Source of the DNA: Flavobacterium pisciphilum | GTDB taxonomy: Bacteria > Bacteroidota > Bacteroidia > Flavobacteriales > Flavobacteriaceae | Assembly: GCF_020905345.1 (NCBI RefSeq) | Contig: NZ_JAJJMO010000001.1 | Span: 5,382,961 to 5,446,960, forward strand | DNA: 64,000 bases | Direction: 5' to 3' | Shown here: in pieces, positions 8,941 to 17,697 of the stretch | Layout of the letters: every line of letters begins with the position of its first letter | Position numbering within the stretch: position 1 is the stretch's first letter | Translations under genes and position numbers: made by a program | The notes under the pieces: model-generated | Told to the model about the DNA's origin: nothing | What the model saw: the letters and a program-made list of their open reading frames with translations, nothing else | Database searches by the model: none

Positions 8941-10284
8941 ATGATAAAAAACAATTCAGTACATCTCTGTTTTATTGTGTTTATACTGTTGGCTTCTGTT
9001 TTAAAAACCAATGCACAAACCACAGTCTGGACTTTAAATACGGCTATTGAAGATGCCAAAGCCAACAGGAAATCACTACTATCATTAAAAACAGCTCACG
9101 AAATTCATCAGCTAAAAACCAAAGAGCTCAATGCAAAATATTTACCAAGAGTGAGCTTCGATTACAAGTATCAGTATAATCCTATCATTGCATCAAATAT
9201 TATTCCGGTAGGGGAGTTCGATTCTAATTTGCCAACAGCTGCAAAAAAAGCCATAAAAATGGGAGCAAATTATACGCAGCGAACGGGTGTTATTGTACAA
9301 CAGCCTTTGTTGGATCTATCGATTTCAAAATTAATTAAAGAGTCGAAATTACAAGAAAAATTAGCTATACTCAATGAAAAAGAAGCTGTTTTGGAATTGA
9401 CTTACGAAGTAAAAAAAGCATATTTTAATGTATTGCTTGCCGAAGAACAAATAAAAACAGCTATTACAGATACTATTAGAACTGAATTAACTCTGAATAC
9501 AGTAACTCAAAAATACCGCAATCAGAGGGCTTTAAAAGCTAATTTAAACGATACGAAAGTAACACACAACAATACGATTCAAAAATACCGTAATGCGGTT
9601 AATAACGCCTTGGTTTTAAAACAATATCTGTTGTACCTAACAGGTAAGGAGTCTGCTCATGCCGCATCATTGGAGTTAGAAAAATTTAGCATGAATCAAG
9701 GTATTACTGCTGTAGATGAAAATTTAATCGAGTGCTTACCACAAATCGAAATGCTAAAAACCGAAAATGAAGTTTTGCAGAACAAACAAAAAATGGAACG
9801 TATAAAACACAATCCAATAGTTAGTTTTGAGGGGTATTTGGGAGCCGATCAGTTTGCAGATAACCTAAATCCGTTTAAGCAAAACAGTTGGTATGGCAAT
9901 AGTTATGTGGGCGTTTCGTTAAAGCTTCCGATTCTTTTTGGAGAAAATTCAGCGAAGAGGATTCAACAATTAAAATTTCAGCAAGAACAAAATAACTACC
10001 AAATCATTGAGGAGGTTAACAAACAAAAATACAATGCACTAAATGCTTCTACTGCACACAACAATACGTTACAACAGTTAAAAACGGTGTTAGAGAACTG
10101 TAGGCTTACCTCTGAAACATTAACCGTTTATAAAGAGCGTTATGCGTTTGACCAAATTTCACTTAATGAGCTAAACGACAAAGAGATTCAACTGCAAAAT
10201 TTAAAACTAACCCATAACGAATTGCAAAAAGAATTACTCCTTTCATGGCTTGATTGGGAAAAAGCTACGGGGAGTTTAAAGTAA
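8941..10284 (+). CDS. TolC family outer-membrane efflux protein
   Basis: 447 residues with a signal peptide (cleavage near KTNAQ). Two long alpha-helical repeats with frequent A/L/K/Q/E and the motifs TYEVKKAYFNVLLAEEQI and LNELNDKEIQLQNLKLTHNE are characteristic of TolC proteins. It completes the exporter operon (ATPase, adaptor, permease, TolC) and is followed by a terminator hairpin at 10321-10364. Confidence 0.92.
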   Translation: MIKNNSVHLCFIVFILLASVLKTNAQTTVWTLNTAIEDAKANRKSLLSLKTAHEIHQLKTKELNAKYLPRVSFDYKYQYNPIIASNIIPVGEFDSNLPTAAKKAIKMGANYTQRTGVIVQQPLLDLSISKLIKESKLQEKLAILNEKEAVLELTYEVKKAYFNVLLAEEQIKTAITDTIRTELTLNTVTQKYRNQRALKANLNDTKVTHNNTIQKYRNAVNNALVLKQYLLYLTGKESAHAASLELEKFSMNQGITAVDENLIECLPQIEMLKTENEVLQNKQKMERIKHNPIVSFEGYLGADQFADNLNPFKQNSWYGNSYVGVSLKLPILFGENSAKRIQQLKFQQEQNNYQIIEEVNKQKYNALNASTAHNNTLQQLKTVLENCRLTSETLTVYKERYAFDQISLNELNDKEIQLQNLKLTHNELQKELLLSWLDWEKATGSLK

Positions 10285-10320
10285 GTATGACTGTTTTCTT
10301 GAAGTTAAGATGATGAAAAA

Positions 10321-10370
10321 CAAACTTTTGGGTTAGGTTTAATGAGTGTCTAACCCGATGTTTGTGTTTT
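10321..10370. terminator. Terminator hairpin after the exporter operon
   Basis: The arms CAAAC...GGGTTAG (10321-10336) and CTAACCC...GTTTG (10350-10364) form an interrupted stem, followed by TGTTTTTATG. It sits between convergent transcription units. The same GGGTTAG/CTAACCC core recurs in the hairpin at 17586-17621. Confidence 0.6.
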
Positions 10371-10520
10371 TATGGGGGAATGATAGGAGGTATCTGAAAT
10401 GAATAAAGTAAATACTTTCAGTTATGCTTGGGAATAAAGAAGTGAGAAAAAATCTTTAAATTTAATCTGAAGTCCTAAATCTTGTTAAATGGTTATAGGT
10501 AGTAGATGTTTTTCTTTGTT

Positions 10521-11783
10521 TTAAAGTTCACAAGTTATTTGTTTTATTTTTCCATCTACTTTTTTAGCAATACCAGTTATCTCAAATGATTTTCCGTCAT
10601 CCATTCCTCTAGTAAAAATTGTATTATCATAATTGCTTTTACCTGTTGCGTGGATAATTATCTTAGAAATTACTCCATTTTCATCCATATAATAAGCATT
10701 ACCTTTTCCTGATTCGATGCTAAAGAGATAAATTTGTATTTTATATTTTTGAGGACTTTCATCAAAAACTATAATTGGTTTTGTCTCAAAATTACTTAAA
10801 TCAAACATTTTGTCTTTTACAGATAAAATGAAATCATTGTCTATTATTCCAAAAGGAATTTCTTGTCCAGTATTTGTGATGTTTTGGAATTTTAATCTGT
10901 CAAAACTTCCGTGATATTCTATTTTTTCAAGTTCTTTGGAGGAATAGTTTATTAAATCAATTAGTTTTTGTTCAACTCCTCCTTTGGGAAGAACACTTTT
11001 TTCTTCATAAATTTTTTCTAATTTATTTTCTAATTCTTTAAATTTTTCAGAATTTACAATTTCGTTTTTGAATATATTATTATTTTCTTCTGGTAATTGA
11101 TTAAAGAAGTATTTAAAATAATCATTTATGAAATCATTAATGTTTTCTTTTGATACATTTAATAGCGCTATTTGCTGGGGTTCAGTGTATTCAATTTTAA
11201 AATTTATTTTAAAACTTCCAGCTTCTAATGCTTCCACATAGATATTGTTTTCAAAATCTAAATCATTTAAAAATGTAGTTGATGACTTTAGGAAATCTGA
11301 AAAATGAGTGCTTACATTTGAAAGTTCGTGTGCTTTAGTTTTGTGTGTATCTGCTAAACCACCAACCATACTTAAAGAATAAGTAAAAGAAGGCTCAAAT
11401 ATAAATTCTGGACAAAATGAATTTGATAAGGGTAAGAAATCACTTGGTATTTCATCGATTGATACAATATTTGAATCAATCTCTATCATATTGTAATCTA
11501 CATCAACCAAAAACGCACTTTGATTAATGTCTAATATATTTCTGAATGAAATTTTCTTATTTATGAATTCACTATATTGTTCTTCAGTGGTTAAAACGTG
11601 TAGATATCTTAAAAAACCAATTTCATCATCTTCAAACATAATGCAACATAATAATCTATTTGCATATAAATTTGTTCCTGTAAATATAATATCGTTATCT
11701 CCATCATTAAAAAGAACAAGTTTATTATTCACAATTTTATGAAAATCTTTTATTAATGTTTTATGTTTTTTTATTTTAAACAT
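10521..11783 (-). CDS. Unrecognised protein, 420 residues, accessory island
   Basis: I do not recognise this protein. It has no signal peptide and no membrane segment, so it should be cytoplasmic. It is rich in Asn, Asp, Ile and Phe. The N-terminal ~160 residues look like a compact alpha/beta domain (IFTGTNLYANRLLCCIMFEDDEIGFLRYLHV). A middle region from about 170 to 260 is charged, and the last 160 residues include the hydrophilic segments GSFDRLKF and TIFTRGMDDGKSFEITGIAKK. The start codon overlaps the end of the 144-residue gene by 8 bp, so the two are translationally coupled and probably act together. The setting beside TIR-type genes makes a defence role possible but unproven. Confidence 0.6.
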   Translation of the reverse strand: MFKIKKHKTLIKDFHKIVNNKLVLFNDGDNDIIFTGTNLYANRLLCCIMFEDDEIGFLRYLHVLTTEEQYSEFINKKISFRNILDINQSAFLVDVDYNMIEIDSNIVSIDEIPSDFLPLSNSFCPEFIFEPSFTYSLSMVGGLADTHKTKAHELSNVSTHFSDFLKSSTTFLNDLDFENNIYVEALEAGSFKINFKIEYTEPQQIALLNVSKENINDFINDYFKYFFNQLPEENNNIFKNEIVNSEKFKELENKLEKIYEEKSVLPKGGVEQKLIDLINYSSKELEKIEYHGSFDRLKFQNITNTGQEIPFGIIDNDFILSVKDKMFDLSNFETKPIIVFDESPQKYKIQIYLFSIESGKGNAYYMDENGVISKIIIHATGKSNYDNTIFTRGMDDGKSFEITGIAKKVDGKIKQITCEL

Positions 11784-12210
11784 CAGATAATGAGATTATT
11801 TTGTGGACTTCAATTTTTTCAATATTGAAATCGTCGCTTTTATAAAAATCGTAATGGAATGGATTTATTTCAATTGGTGTTGATTTAACCATACCACTAT
11901 TTTCTTTTAATGTGATTATAGCACAATGTGTCCTGTAACTTGGCGAAAACGGAAAAAGTTGTTTGTAAACATTAATTATTTTTTCTAAATCTATTGAATT
12001 GTTTACAATGGATAAAGATTGTCCTTTATGAGAACAAATTTGAGTACAATTCATCAATTCAGGTCTTCTACCTTTTTCCCAATATGTTTTAAAATCATTG
12101 TCTCTCATCATTCCTTTATTCATTTTTAAAGCAAAATTTGAATTATTATCTATAATTGCATCAATTGTGCAATTGCAAGTAATATCGGAGTTTAATGTGT
12201 CAAAATTCAT
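11776..12210 (-). CDS. Unrecognised protein, 144 residues, coupled to the 420-residue gene
   Basis: Not recognised. It is soluble, with several Cys and His residues (ITCNCTID near residue 12, CTQICSHKGQ near 55, THCAII near 95) that could bind a metal, though the spacing matches no zinc finger I know. The stop overlaps the start of the next gene (10521-11783) by 8 bp, indicating a two-gene operon. Upstream 12211-12338 is a short AT-rich gap that probably holds the promoter. Confidence 0.55.
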   Translation of the reverse strand: MNFDTLNSDITCNCTIDAIIDNNSNFALKMNKGMMRDNDFKTYWEKGRRPELMNCTQICSHKGQSLSIVNNSIDLEKIINVYKQLFPFSPSYRTHCAIITLKENSGMVKSTPIEINPFHYDFYKSDDFNIEKIEVHKIISLSDV

Positions 12211-12338
12211 TTAATTTCTAATTTAATACTAATATAGAAATATTTTTTCTATAGATGTATATTTTATAAGTATAATATCAATTTTAAATTTAGCCTAAAA
12301 TTTTTAATATAGTTTAATGGTCGTTGGCTGTAGCTCTT

Positions 12339-13052
12339 TTATCGAGTTAGAGCTTTAATCAATTCTGTTCTTAAATTTTCTTGTAAGTCTCCATAGCTTT
12401 TGTAAATTAAAAAGCGTTTAGATTTAATGTCAATTGGTAAATTTTCAGGTTCGCGAGAAATCAAAATTACTGGTTTATCTAATGCTTGAGCAATACCTAA
12501 TTCATATAGAACATTTGCATTCCTTCCATTAATGTTTGCAATTATAAGATTTGCTTTAACAATGTAGCGAAGCATTTCTGAGAAAATATCTGATGAAAAG
12601 TATTCTTCATCTCCTCGTACACACTTTAGACCAACATCCATGCAAGTATCTTTTACAATAGAATAATCTATTTCAAATTCAGGATGAAATGGTGTAAGAA
12701 CAAAGACTAACCTCTTGTCAATAATCATATCCTCGTTTGTGATACCATTTGATTTTAGGAAATTATTTAAAGTGATTTTTGGATTATAGTTAGGTTCCGT
12801 AGCTTCATTAATATACTCTTTTCTTATTAACAAATGATTGATATCTCTCCATCTCTCTTCATTTCTAACTAGTTTGTCATTCAAAGAATAGATTTGTGTT
12901 TCAAATGATTTTCGCATCGATTCAAATAGAGCACGATTATTATCTTTGTCATATCTTGCTTGTTTCATATTGCTATATATGACAAATACAATCAAAGTAA
13001 TTAGCGCACTTGATGCGATTGTAATTACTAATGTTAGAGTTTCTGAATTCAT
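12339..13052 (-). CDS. Membrane-anchored TIR / nucleoside deoxyribosyltransferase-like protein
   Basis: 237 residues. One N-terminal membrane helix (residues ~7-27) is followed by a coiled-coil linker (30-80) and a C-terminal Rossmann-like domain from about 112. The segment ANINGRNANVLYELGIAQAL, with Glu184, then KPVILIS, is the signature shared by nucleoside 2-deoxyribosyltransferase-like and TIR-like NAD-cleaving enzymes, where this glutamate is catalytic. The helix would tether the enzyme to the inner face of the membrane. It lies 18 bp downstream of a four-helix membrane protein gene and is probably co-expressed with it. A nucleotide or NAD hydrolase role in defence is inferred. Confidence 0.65.
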   Translation of the reverse strand: MNSETLTLVITIASSALITLIVFVIYSNMKQARYDKDNNRALFESMRKSFETQIYSLNDKLVRNEERWRDINHLLIRKEYINEATEPNYNPKITLNNFLKSNGITNEDMIIDKRLVFVLTPFHPEFEIDYSIVKDTCMDVGLKCVRGDEEYFSSDIFSEMLRYIVKANLIIANINGRNANVLYELGIAQALDKPVILISREPENLPIDIKSKRFLIYKSYGDLQENLRTELIKALTR

Positions 13053-13070
13053 TTATATTTTTATATTAGA

Positions 13071-13475
13071 TTATTTTTGGCCTAAATCTTTTTTATTTTG
13101 GACTAATTCTGTTGGCATAATTAAATCTACAGATTTTTTAATAGTATATCCTGAAATACATAAATTAATAAAAAATAGAAGTATCCATATTTTGTTATCC
13201 ACTAAAAAATATTTTAAACTTTTTCTCCATAAAACAACTACAATAATTGCGCACGCAATTCCTATATAACAAAATACTAAACCTTCATTAATATTATTTT
13301 TATTAGCAATTGTGTGAGCAACTACAAATGATAATGCTAAAAAAAGTATATCAACGGGAAGTTCACAAATAGCTTGAATGGCATTTGGAACGTCTAAACT
13401 TCTATCGACTAACAACTTTAGTAAAAAAGCAATTAATAATAGTATTCCAGGAAGAAGTATTTCTAAGTGATTCAT
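13071..13475 (-). CDS. Small membrane protein with four helices, partner of the TIR-like gene
   Basis: 134 residues with about four hydrophobic helices (near residues 5-24, 38-58, 67-85 and 95-112) and a short charged tail ending KKDLGQK. No family recognised. The 18-bp gap to the membrane-anchored TIR-like gene downstream suggests an operon in which this protein serves as a membrane sensor, inhibitor or scaffold; that role is a guess from context. Confidence 0.6.
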   Translation of the reverse strand: MNHLEILLPGILLLIAFLLKLLVDRSLDVPNAIQAICELPVDILFLALSFVVAHTIANKNNINEGLVFCYIGIACAIIVVVLWRKSLKYFLVDNKIWILLFFINLCISGYTIKKSVDLIMPTELVQNKKDLGQK

Positions 13476-13694
13476 ACAGTCAATTTTGTTATTTAATCGT
13501 AGGATTTCAAAACTAAGATTTTTATTAGTATAGTCAGGTTTTATTTTAATTTTTGTGAATTACAGCTAATGTTTTGGGAAGTGGATTTTGAAGTATTAAC
13601 TATCCTATCTGCAAGTACCTAGATACGATAAGAAGTACAAAGTTTTATTTAAACACTGAACTCGCTTTTTTTACTGAGCGTTCGTTAGTAGATA

Positions 13695-14468
13695 TTATTT
13701 TATCAAGCCTAGTTTTTTTAATTTTCGTTGCAATTCATAAAAACATTGCTCAATGTTTTCTCCTGAAAAAGGAATATATTGTAAACCGGAAATATTTGTA
13801 AATTCTTCAACTCCTTCTTGTTTTAAAATAATAACTTTATCAAATCCTAAGCGTCCTTGAAATAAGCCAGCTTCATGTATCACATTTTGTCTAGCTCTTG
13901 TTTTTCCTTCAGGTGTTTCATCTTCGGCTGTCATTACTAAAATTGCTAAAGATGAATTATCTAAAAATTCACCAAGTATATTAACAATACTTTCACTTGT
14001 TCTTGATTCATCTTCAAAAGTTAATGTTTGAAGACTCAAATCATCTTTTATGAAAATTTGAAGTCTTGCCCAAAGTTTGCTTCTTCCATGACCTATAAAT
14101 ATTTTACCTAACCCGCTAGATTTTAATTTGGGTTTAGGTTTTATAGATTCGAATTCAGTTAACAGCTCTTCTTTAGATAAAGTGTTCAGTTGTTGAACAA
14201 TTTTGTAAATTGATTTTACGGTTGTATCGTTAGTCGAAGTTTGAGCTGGTGGAAAATACAATTCGACACTGGCTGTGGGTCTATATCTTTCGAAGAATTC
14301 TTCAATTTTATCTGAATATATTTTTATTTCAGGAAGGCTTGTTGGGTCAGAGTAATCAACTTCAGAGAGCTTTTTAACAAACACTTGGATTGGAGCGAAA
14401 AATTTCAAGTCACTTTTTACACTTTCAAATAATGCTTCTGAAAGTAGTTGTAATTCTCTTAGTTTCAT
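13695..14468 (-). CDS. TIR domain protein of the CAP12/Pycsar effector family
   Basis: 257 residues. Residues 1-~115 are an uncharacterised, mostly helical region. Residues ~121-250 match the predicted nucleotide-binding TIR family used as effectors in CBASS and Pycsar: IFIGHGRSKLWARLQIFI at the start, then ILVMTAEDE and RQNVIHEAGLFQGRLGF with Glu199 in the position of the catalytic glutamate, then SGLQYIPFSG. Such domains hydrolyse NAD+ when activated, killing or arresting infected cells. No cyclase gene is adjacent in this window, so its activator is unknown; stand-alone members also exist. Confidence 0.8.
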   Translation of the reverse strand: MKLRELQLLSEALFESVKSDLKFFAPIQVFVKKLSEVDYSDPTSLPEIKIYSDKIEEFFERYRPTASVELYFPPAQTSTNDTTVKSIYKIVQQLNTLSKEELLTEFESIKPKPKLKSSGLGKIFIGHGRSKLWARLQIFIKDDLSLQTLTFEDESRTSESIVNILGEFLDNSSLAILVMTAEDETPEGKTRARQNVIHEAGLFQGRLGFDKVIILKQEGVEEFTNISGLQYIPFSGENIEQCFYELQRKLKKLGLIK

Positions 14469-14599
14469 TTAAATTCGATGTCTTGTTTATAATATCTGTT
14501 AACTTCTTTTTTACGAAATACGTTTATTGTAAAAAAACGCAACAGACTTATTTAGTAAAAATACTTTTACAAACATATTGAATAGTTTGTTAATATGAA

Positions 14600-14613
14600 T
14601 ACGGGATCCCGTA
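14600..14613. promoter_or_regulatory. Perfect 14-bp palindrome upstream of the TIR gene
   Basis: TACGGGATCCCGTA is a perfect palindrome of high GC content in a very AT-rich stretch, 132 bp upstream of the TIR gene start. It is a candidate operator or the scar of a mobile element; there is no direct proof. Confidence 0.3.
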
Positions 14614-14717
14614 AATAAATTAATACTGTGATGTAATATTTTTAATTATTAACATAAAAACAATAGATTTATAATAATATTTAACTCTCCGATAATAACA
14701 ATCATTTTTAAGTCCAC

Positions 14718-14749
14718 AAAAAAAGCCTAACCAAAGGTTAAGCTTTTTT
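14718..14749. terminator. Intrinsic terminator downstream of the YARHG gene
   Basis: The arms AAAAAAGCCTAACC and GGTTAAGCTTTTTT (14719-14732 and 14736-14749) form a stem with one mismatch and a 3-nt loop. A/T runs flank both sides, so it can act in both directions. It ends the minus-strand transcript of 14803-15534. Confidence 0.7.
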
Positions 14750-14802
14750 ATACTATTGTAATTCAGCTCGACAGATGCAAAGCCTTTGTTTGTGGTCGTT
14801 TT

Positions 14803-15534
14803 TTACCCTGCAACGGCTAATCTGATAAATTTCAATTTACCGTTTATAAATTCGAATTGCCAATTGTACATATATTCCTCTTCAGAGTGATAATCTGTAA
14901 ACTCGTCAAAATCTTCAATTATTTTTGAATGACTCATATAGTTATAGTAGAAGTTTACGCTTTTTCCTTCTATTGAAAGTTCATAAACAATTTTCACAAA
15001 GCCATTATCTTGCATTACGCTATTCAGACCTTTGTTTTTGTAATAATTGATATCGTCTAAATTTATTTTATTGAGAACCTTTTTGAGTGATTTTGGCTCA
15101 TCATCTCCCGTTTGGTTTTCATAGAAAAAGCCAAACTGTGATTTTAGTTCGTTTGTTTTGTTGGCTAGAACTAATTCTTTAAATGACTTTATCTGATTAA
15201 TCAGTTCGCTTTGTTTTGTTTTTAGCGATTTTGTAGTTTCTTGTAAAAACTTTATGTTTTGTTTTTCTGTTTCATTAAATACAACAGCCTTGTTGTCATT
15301 TTTTGATTTGTACCAAGATTTTTGTTCAAAATAATTTTGGAATCTAGAGCTTTCAAATTGATACCCATTTCGTGCAAAAATAGTATTGGTTAACAATCGT
15401 ATTTCGTCAACACTCAAATTTTTTATTTGTTCGGCTTTGATGATTTGCGTTGAGCAAGTGGAGCAGTCTTTTAAGGCTTGTGCTGTTCCTTTAAAGCAAA
15501 GAAGTAAAAAGAATAGGTAAAAGATTTGTTTCAT
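14803..15534 (-). CDS. YARHG domain exported protein
   Basis: 243 residues with a signal peptide (cleavage near FKGTAQ). Residues ~38-95 form a YARHG domain: VDEIRLLTNTIFARNGYQF followed by the YFEQKSWYKSK stretch, a small extracytoplasmic module of unknown function. The C-terminal half (residues ~110-240) is a mixed domain with aromatic strands (YYKNKGLNSVM, FYYNYMSHSKI) and no family I can name. Two cysteines near the mature start (CSTCSTQ) might form a disulfide. It has its own terminator and gaps on both sides, so it looks like a single-gene unit. Confidence 0.8.
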   Translation of the reverse strand: MKQIFYLFFLLLCFKGTAQALKDCSTCSTQIIKAEQIKNLSVDEIRLLTNTIFARNGYQFESSRFQNYFEQKSWYKSKNDNKAVVFNETEKQNIKFLQETTKSLKTKQSELINQIKSFKELVLANKTNELKSQFGFFYENQTGDDEPKSLKKVLNKINLDDINYYKNKGLNSVMQDNGFVKIVYELSIEGKSVNFYYNYMSHSKIIEDFDEFTDYHSEEEYMYNWQFEFINGKLKFIRLAVAG

Positions 15535-15666
15535 TTTAAAGTCCGTTTAAATGATAATTAAATATAGGGGGAAAGAGGAGGGGGTTCCTATTTTGTACAA
15601 ATTTGATAAGTACAAAGTCAAGTTTAAATTTATTTGGAAGTCCAAATTTCGTTATATAAATGTAGA

Positions 15667-16299
15667 CTACAATGATTTTCGTTTTTTTAGTTTTATTAAT
15701 TCCTTTGTTATTAAATCGTTAGAGTCTGTAGTAATGGCTTGATATAAATTGTCGAGCCCTCGTACGATTAAGTATACTGATGCAGGCATAATAATGAGAT
15801 ATAACTCAGAAGCATCTTTATCTTCGAAATTTTTTAAAAAATTTGAATTGCCTATATATATCCCAAGTAGGATTTCTATTAATCCGTATATACTTTTTAT
15901 ATATAATCTGAAATAGAAAAATATTATGGCGATTGCGAAAGTTGATGTTGAAGCGAGTGGAGTTAGCCAATTTCGATTATAATGAAAAAATTCTAGTTGT
16001 TTATATTTTGATGAATCTTCAAGAACAGTTCCAAAACAATAAAAAATGAACCCTAAAATAAATGCACCAAGAACACATTTTAAAAAATTTTCTTTTCTGA
16101 ACTCAATAGTTTGATCTCTTAAATAAATAATAAACAATGAAACAATCATGATTAACAAAATTGTGCTTGAAACATAAATTGAGTTTTCTAAAATTATTTC
16201 CTCCCTACGGTTAGAAAAAGCATATATACCCGAGAAGATAACTAATATTAATATTACTATTTGACCAATTGTAGGGAGAGATTCTTTTATTTTTTTCAT
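15667..16299 (-). CDS. Integral membrane protein, six predicted helices
   Basis: 210 residues, no family recognised. Six hydrophobic stretches are visible: IGQIVILILVIFSGIYAF, the region around SSTILLIMIVSLFIIYL, VLGAFILGFIFYCFGTVL, one around SSTFAIAIIFFYF, LIEILLGIYIG and LIIMPASVYLIV. The C-terminus is charged and Lys-rich, so probably cytoplasmic. It stands alone among accessory genes, 147 bp downstream of the gene at 16447 in transcription terms on the same strand but with spacing too large to assume an operon. Confidence 0.6.
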   Translation of the reverse strand: MKKIKESLPTIGQIVILILVIFSGIYAFSNRREEIILENSIYVSSTILLIMIVSLFIIYLRDQTIEFRKENFLKCVLGAFILGFIFYCFGTVLEDSSKYKQLEFFHYNRNWLTPLASTSTFAIAIIFFYFRLYIKSIYGLIEILLGIYIGNSNFLKNFEDKDASELYLIIMPASVYLIVRGLDNLYQAITTDSNDLITKELIKLKKRKSL

Positions 16300-16446
16300 T
16301 TTATATTCTTTGTTTTGGGCTTATTGAAGCTAACATCCAATGATATTTTCGCATCTGATTTTATATCGAAATTCGGAAGTTTGTTTATAGATGAATATTG
16401 GGTTTATAATGGTAGTCAGCTAGCTCAAAATGGCTGTTGGTGGCTA

Positions 16447-17247
16447 TTATTTTAATACATTTTTAAGTTCCACAATATCAAAGTTATCATTGTTTTCTAA
16501 AAGATGCCTTAAAATTGGAATGTGTCCTTGTCCAAAAATTAAAACAACATATTTGTCCGAAGGTTCAATTTGATTTATAATATTTGAATAAATAGCAAGA
16601 TTTCTTAAATACCAATCTGATACAGCTTCTGCTCCTGCAAAATTTTTACCTGCTCCAACTTTTGCTATATATTTTAGATAAATTGATAAATTCTTTTTTA
16701 ATTCTTCGGGTTTATTGATGTGTTTTAAAACTTCAGTTATTGTGCCGTTTTTTAATTTATTATCATAATCATTTAGCATTGCATTAGCCTGAGTCCCTAA
16801 ATCTTTTAGCAAATAAAGTTGATTATCTTCTTTTGCAGTCTCAGCCATTGATTTATAGTGTGTCATTCCATAAAATTTGTCGATACAGTTTACTTGATTT
16901 AATTTTAATTTTTTAGCTAACCTAAAACCAATTTGTTCTCTTTCTGAAACTGTAATTTTATTATTATCTGTTAAGTATAAATTGTACAAACTATCGCTAG
17001 AACGTTGATTTTCAATTGGTCTTTCAATCATTACTTTAGTTGCTTTTGTTTGTGATAGAACATTCGTTAAGTCTTCTAATTCACTTTGTCGCTTTGCACC
17101 AAAAAAATCGTCTACTTTTAATTCAAATGTATCTGTATGCGGGGTTTCAAAATGGATAGTCCCAATTAGTAAAATTTTTGTTTTCTGAGTTTGTCCAGAT
17201 ACTATAATTCCAAAAGTTAAAGCAAAAATTAACGTTATTCTTTTCAT
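16447..17247 (-). CDS. DUF5694 exported protein (TraB-like fold)
   Basis: 266 residues with a signal peptide ending near IIVSGQ. The motifs ILLIGTIHFETPHTDTF at the start and VLIFGQGHIPILRHLLENN near the end are the hallmarks of the DUF5694 group, which looks related to the TraB/TIKI family where GxxH motifs bind a metal in a putative protease. The conserved Glu in MIERP and the GTIHF and GQGH histidines are present. The substrate is unknown. It is transcribed alone, with 450 bp of noncoding DNA upstream. Confidence 0.75.
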   Translation of the reverse strand: MKRITLIFALTFGIIVSGQTQKTKILLIGTIHFETPHTDTFELKVDDFFGAKRQSELEDLTNVLSQTKATKVMIERPIENQRSSDSLYNLYLTDNNKITVSEREQIGFRLAKKLKLNQVNCIDKFYGMTHYKSMAETAKEDNQLYLLKDLGTQANAMLNDYDNKLKNGTITEVLKHINKPEELKKNLSIYLKYIAKVGAGKNFAGAEAVSDWYLRNLAIYSNIINQIEPSDKYVVLIFGQGHIPILRHLLENNDNFDIVELKNVLK

Positions 17248-17697
17248 ATATTTTATTTTGGTTGTTACTTTTTTGTTTCTGCGGTATGGTAGCCGCTTAC
17301 GCTCGATTGAAACTTAGCAAAGTTGTTTGATGTGATGAAAGGGGCACTAGCGAATTTCATTATATCTTGTTTTTTATAAAGCTTCTCCTGCGGCTATTAC
17401 TTGAAAAAAAGCAATAAACGTATTTCTCAAATTAGCTCTGCAAACATAATTAAATAAGAATAAGTTGCGAGTTTTTAATTAAATTATTTAGAATAATGAA
17501 GTGAAATAGCAAAAAACTCAAAGTTTTGGTATTTGATAGCCTTTGTGTTGGTAGGATTTCTTAAAGAGTATAAACTCAAAAAAAACTTGGGTTAGACTTT
17601 AATTAAAAAATCTAACCCAAGCTTGTATCTTATTTCAATAGAAATTATTCCGAGTATCCTTTTAGCTTATCGACAAAGCCTGAAAGAATTTGGTATT
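17248..17697. other. Intergenic region with a terminator, otherwise no gene
   Basis: 450 bp. It contains the minus-strand terminator at 17578-17621. The part 17270-17400 is less AT-rich than its surroundings (GGTATGGTAGCCGCTTACGC, GGGGCACTAGCG) and looks like a remnant or imported junction, but it encodes nothing I recognise. Confidence 0.5.
17578..17621 (-). terminator. Terminator of the amidoligase-like gene
   Basis: The arms CTTGGGTTAGA (17586-17596) and TCTAACCCAAG (17611-17621) pair perfectly over 11 bp. Read on the minus strand, the stem is followed by a run of T (A run at 17578-17585), so it ends transcripts from 17698-19245. The core sequence repeats that of the hairpin at 10321-10364. 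Confidence 0.75.

Larger units (their letters stand above)
14469..14802. other. Intergenic region, no gene seen
   Basis: 334 bp between two minus-strand genes. It contains the 14-bp GC-rich palindrome at 14600-14613 and the terminator at 14718-14749; the remainder is AT-rich with no credible ORF. The promoter of the TIR gene should lie near 14480-14600. Confidence 0.6.

Noticed and set aside
13695..14468. A complete Pycsar or CBASS system around the CAP12-like TIR gene
   Set aside because: No nucleotide cyclase or CD-NTase ORF lies within several kb on either strand; only the effector-like protein is present.
17270..17400. Possible insertion-sequence remnant in the gap before the amidoligase-like gene's terminator
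   Set aside because: Base composition differs slightly, but no terminal inverted repeats, target duplication or transposase fragment could be found.
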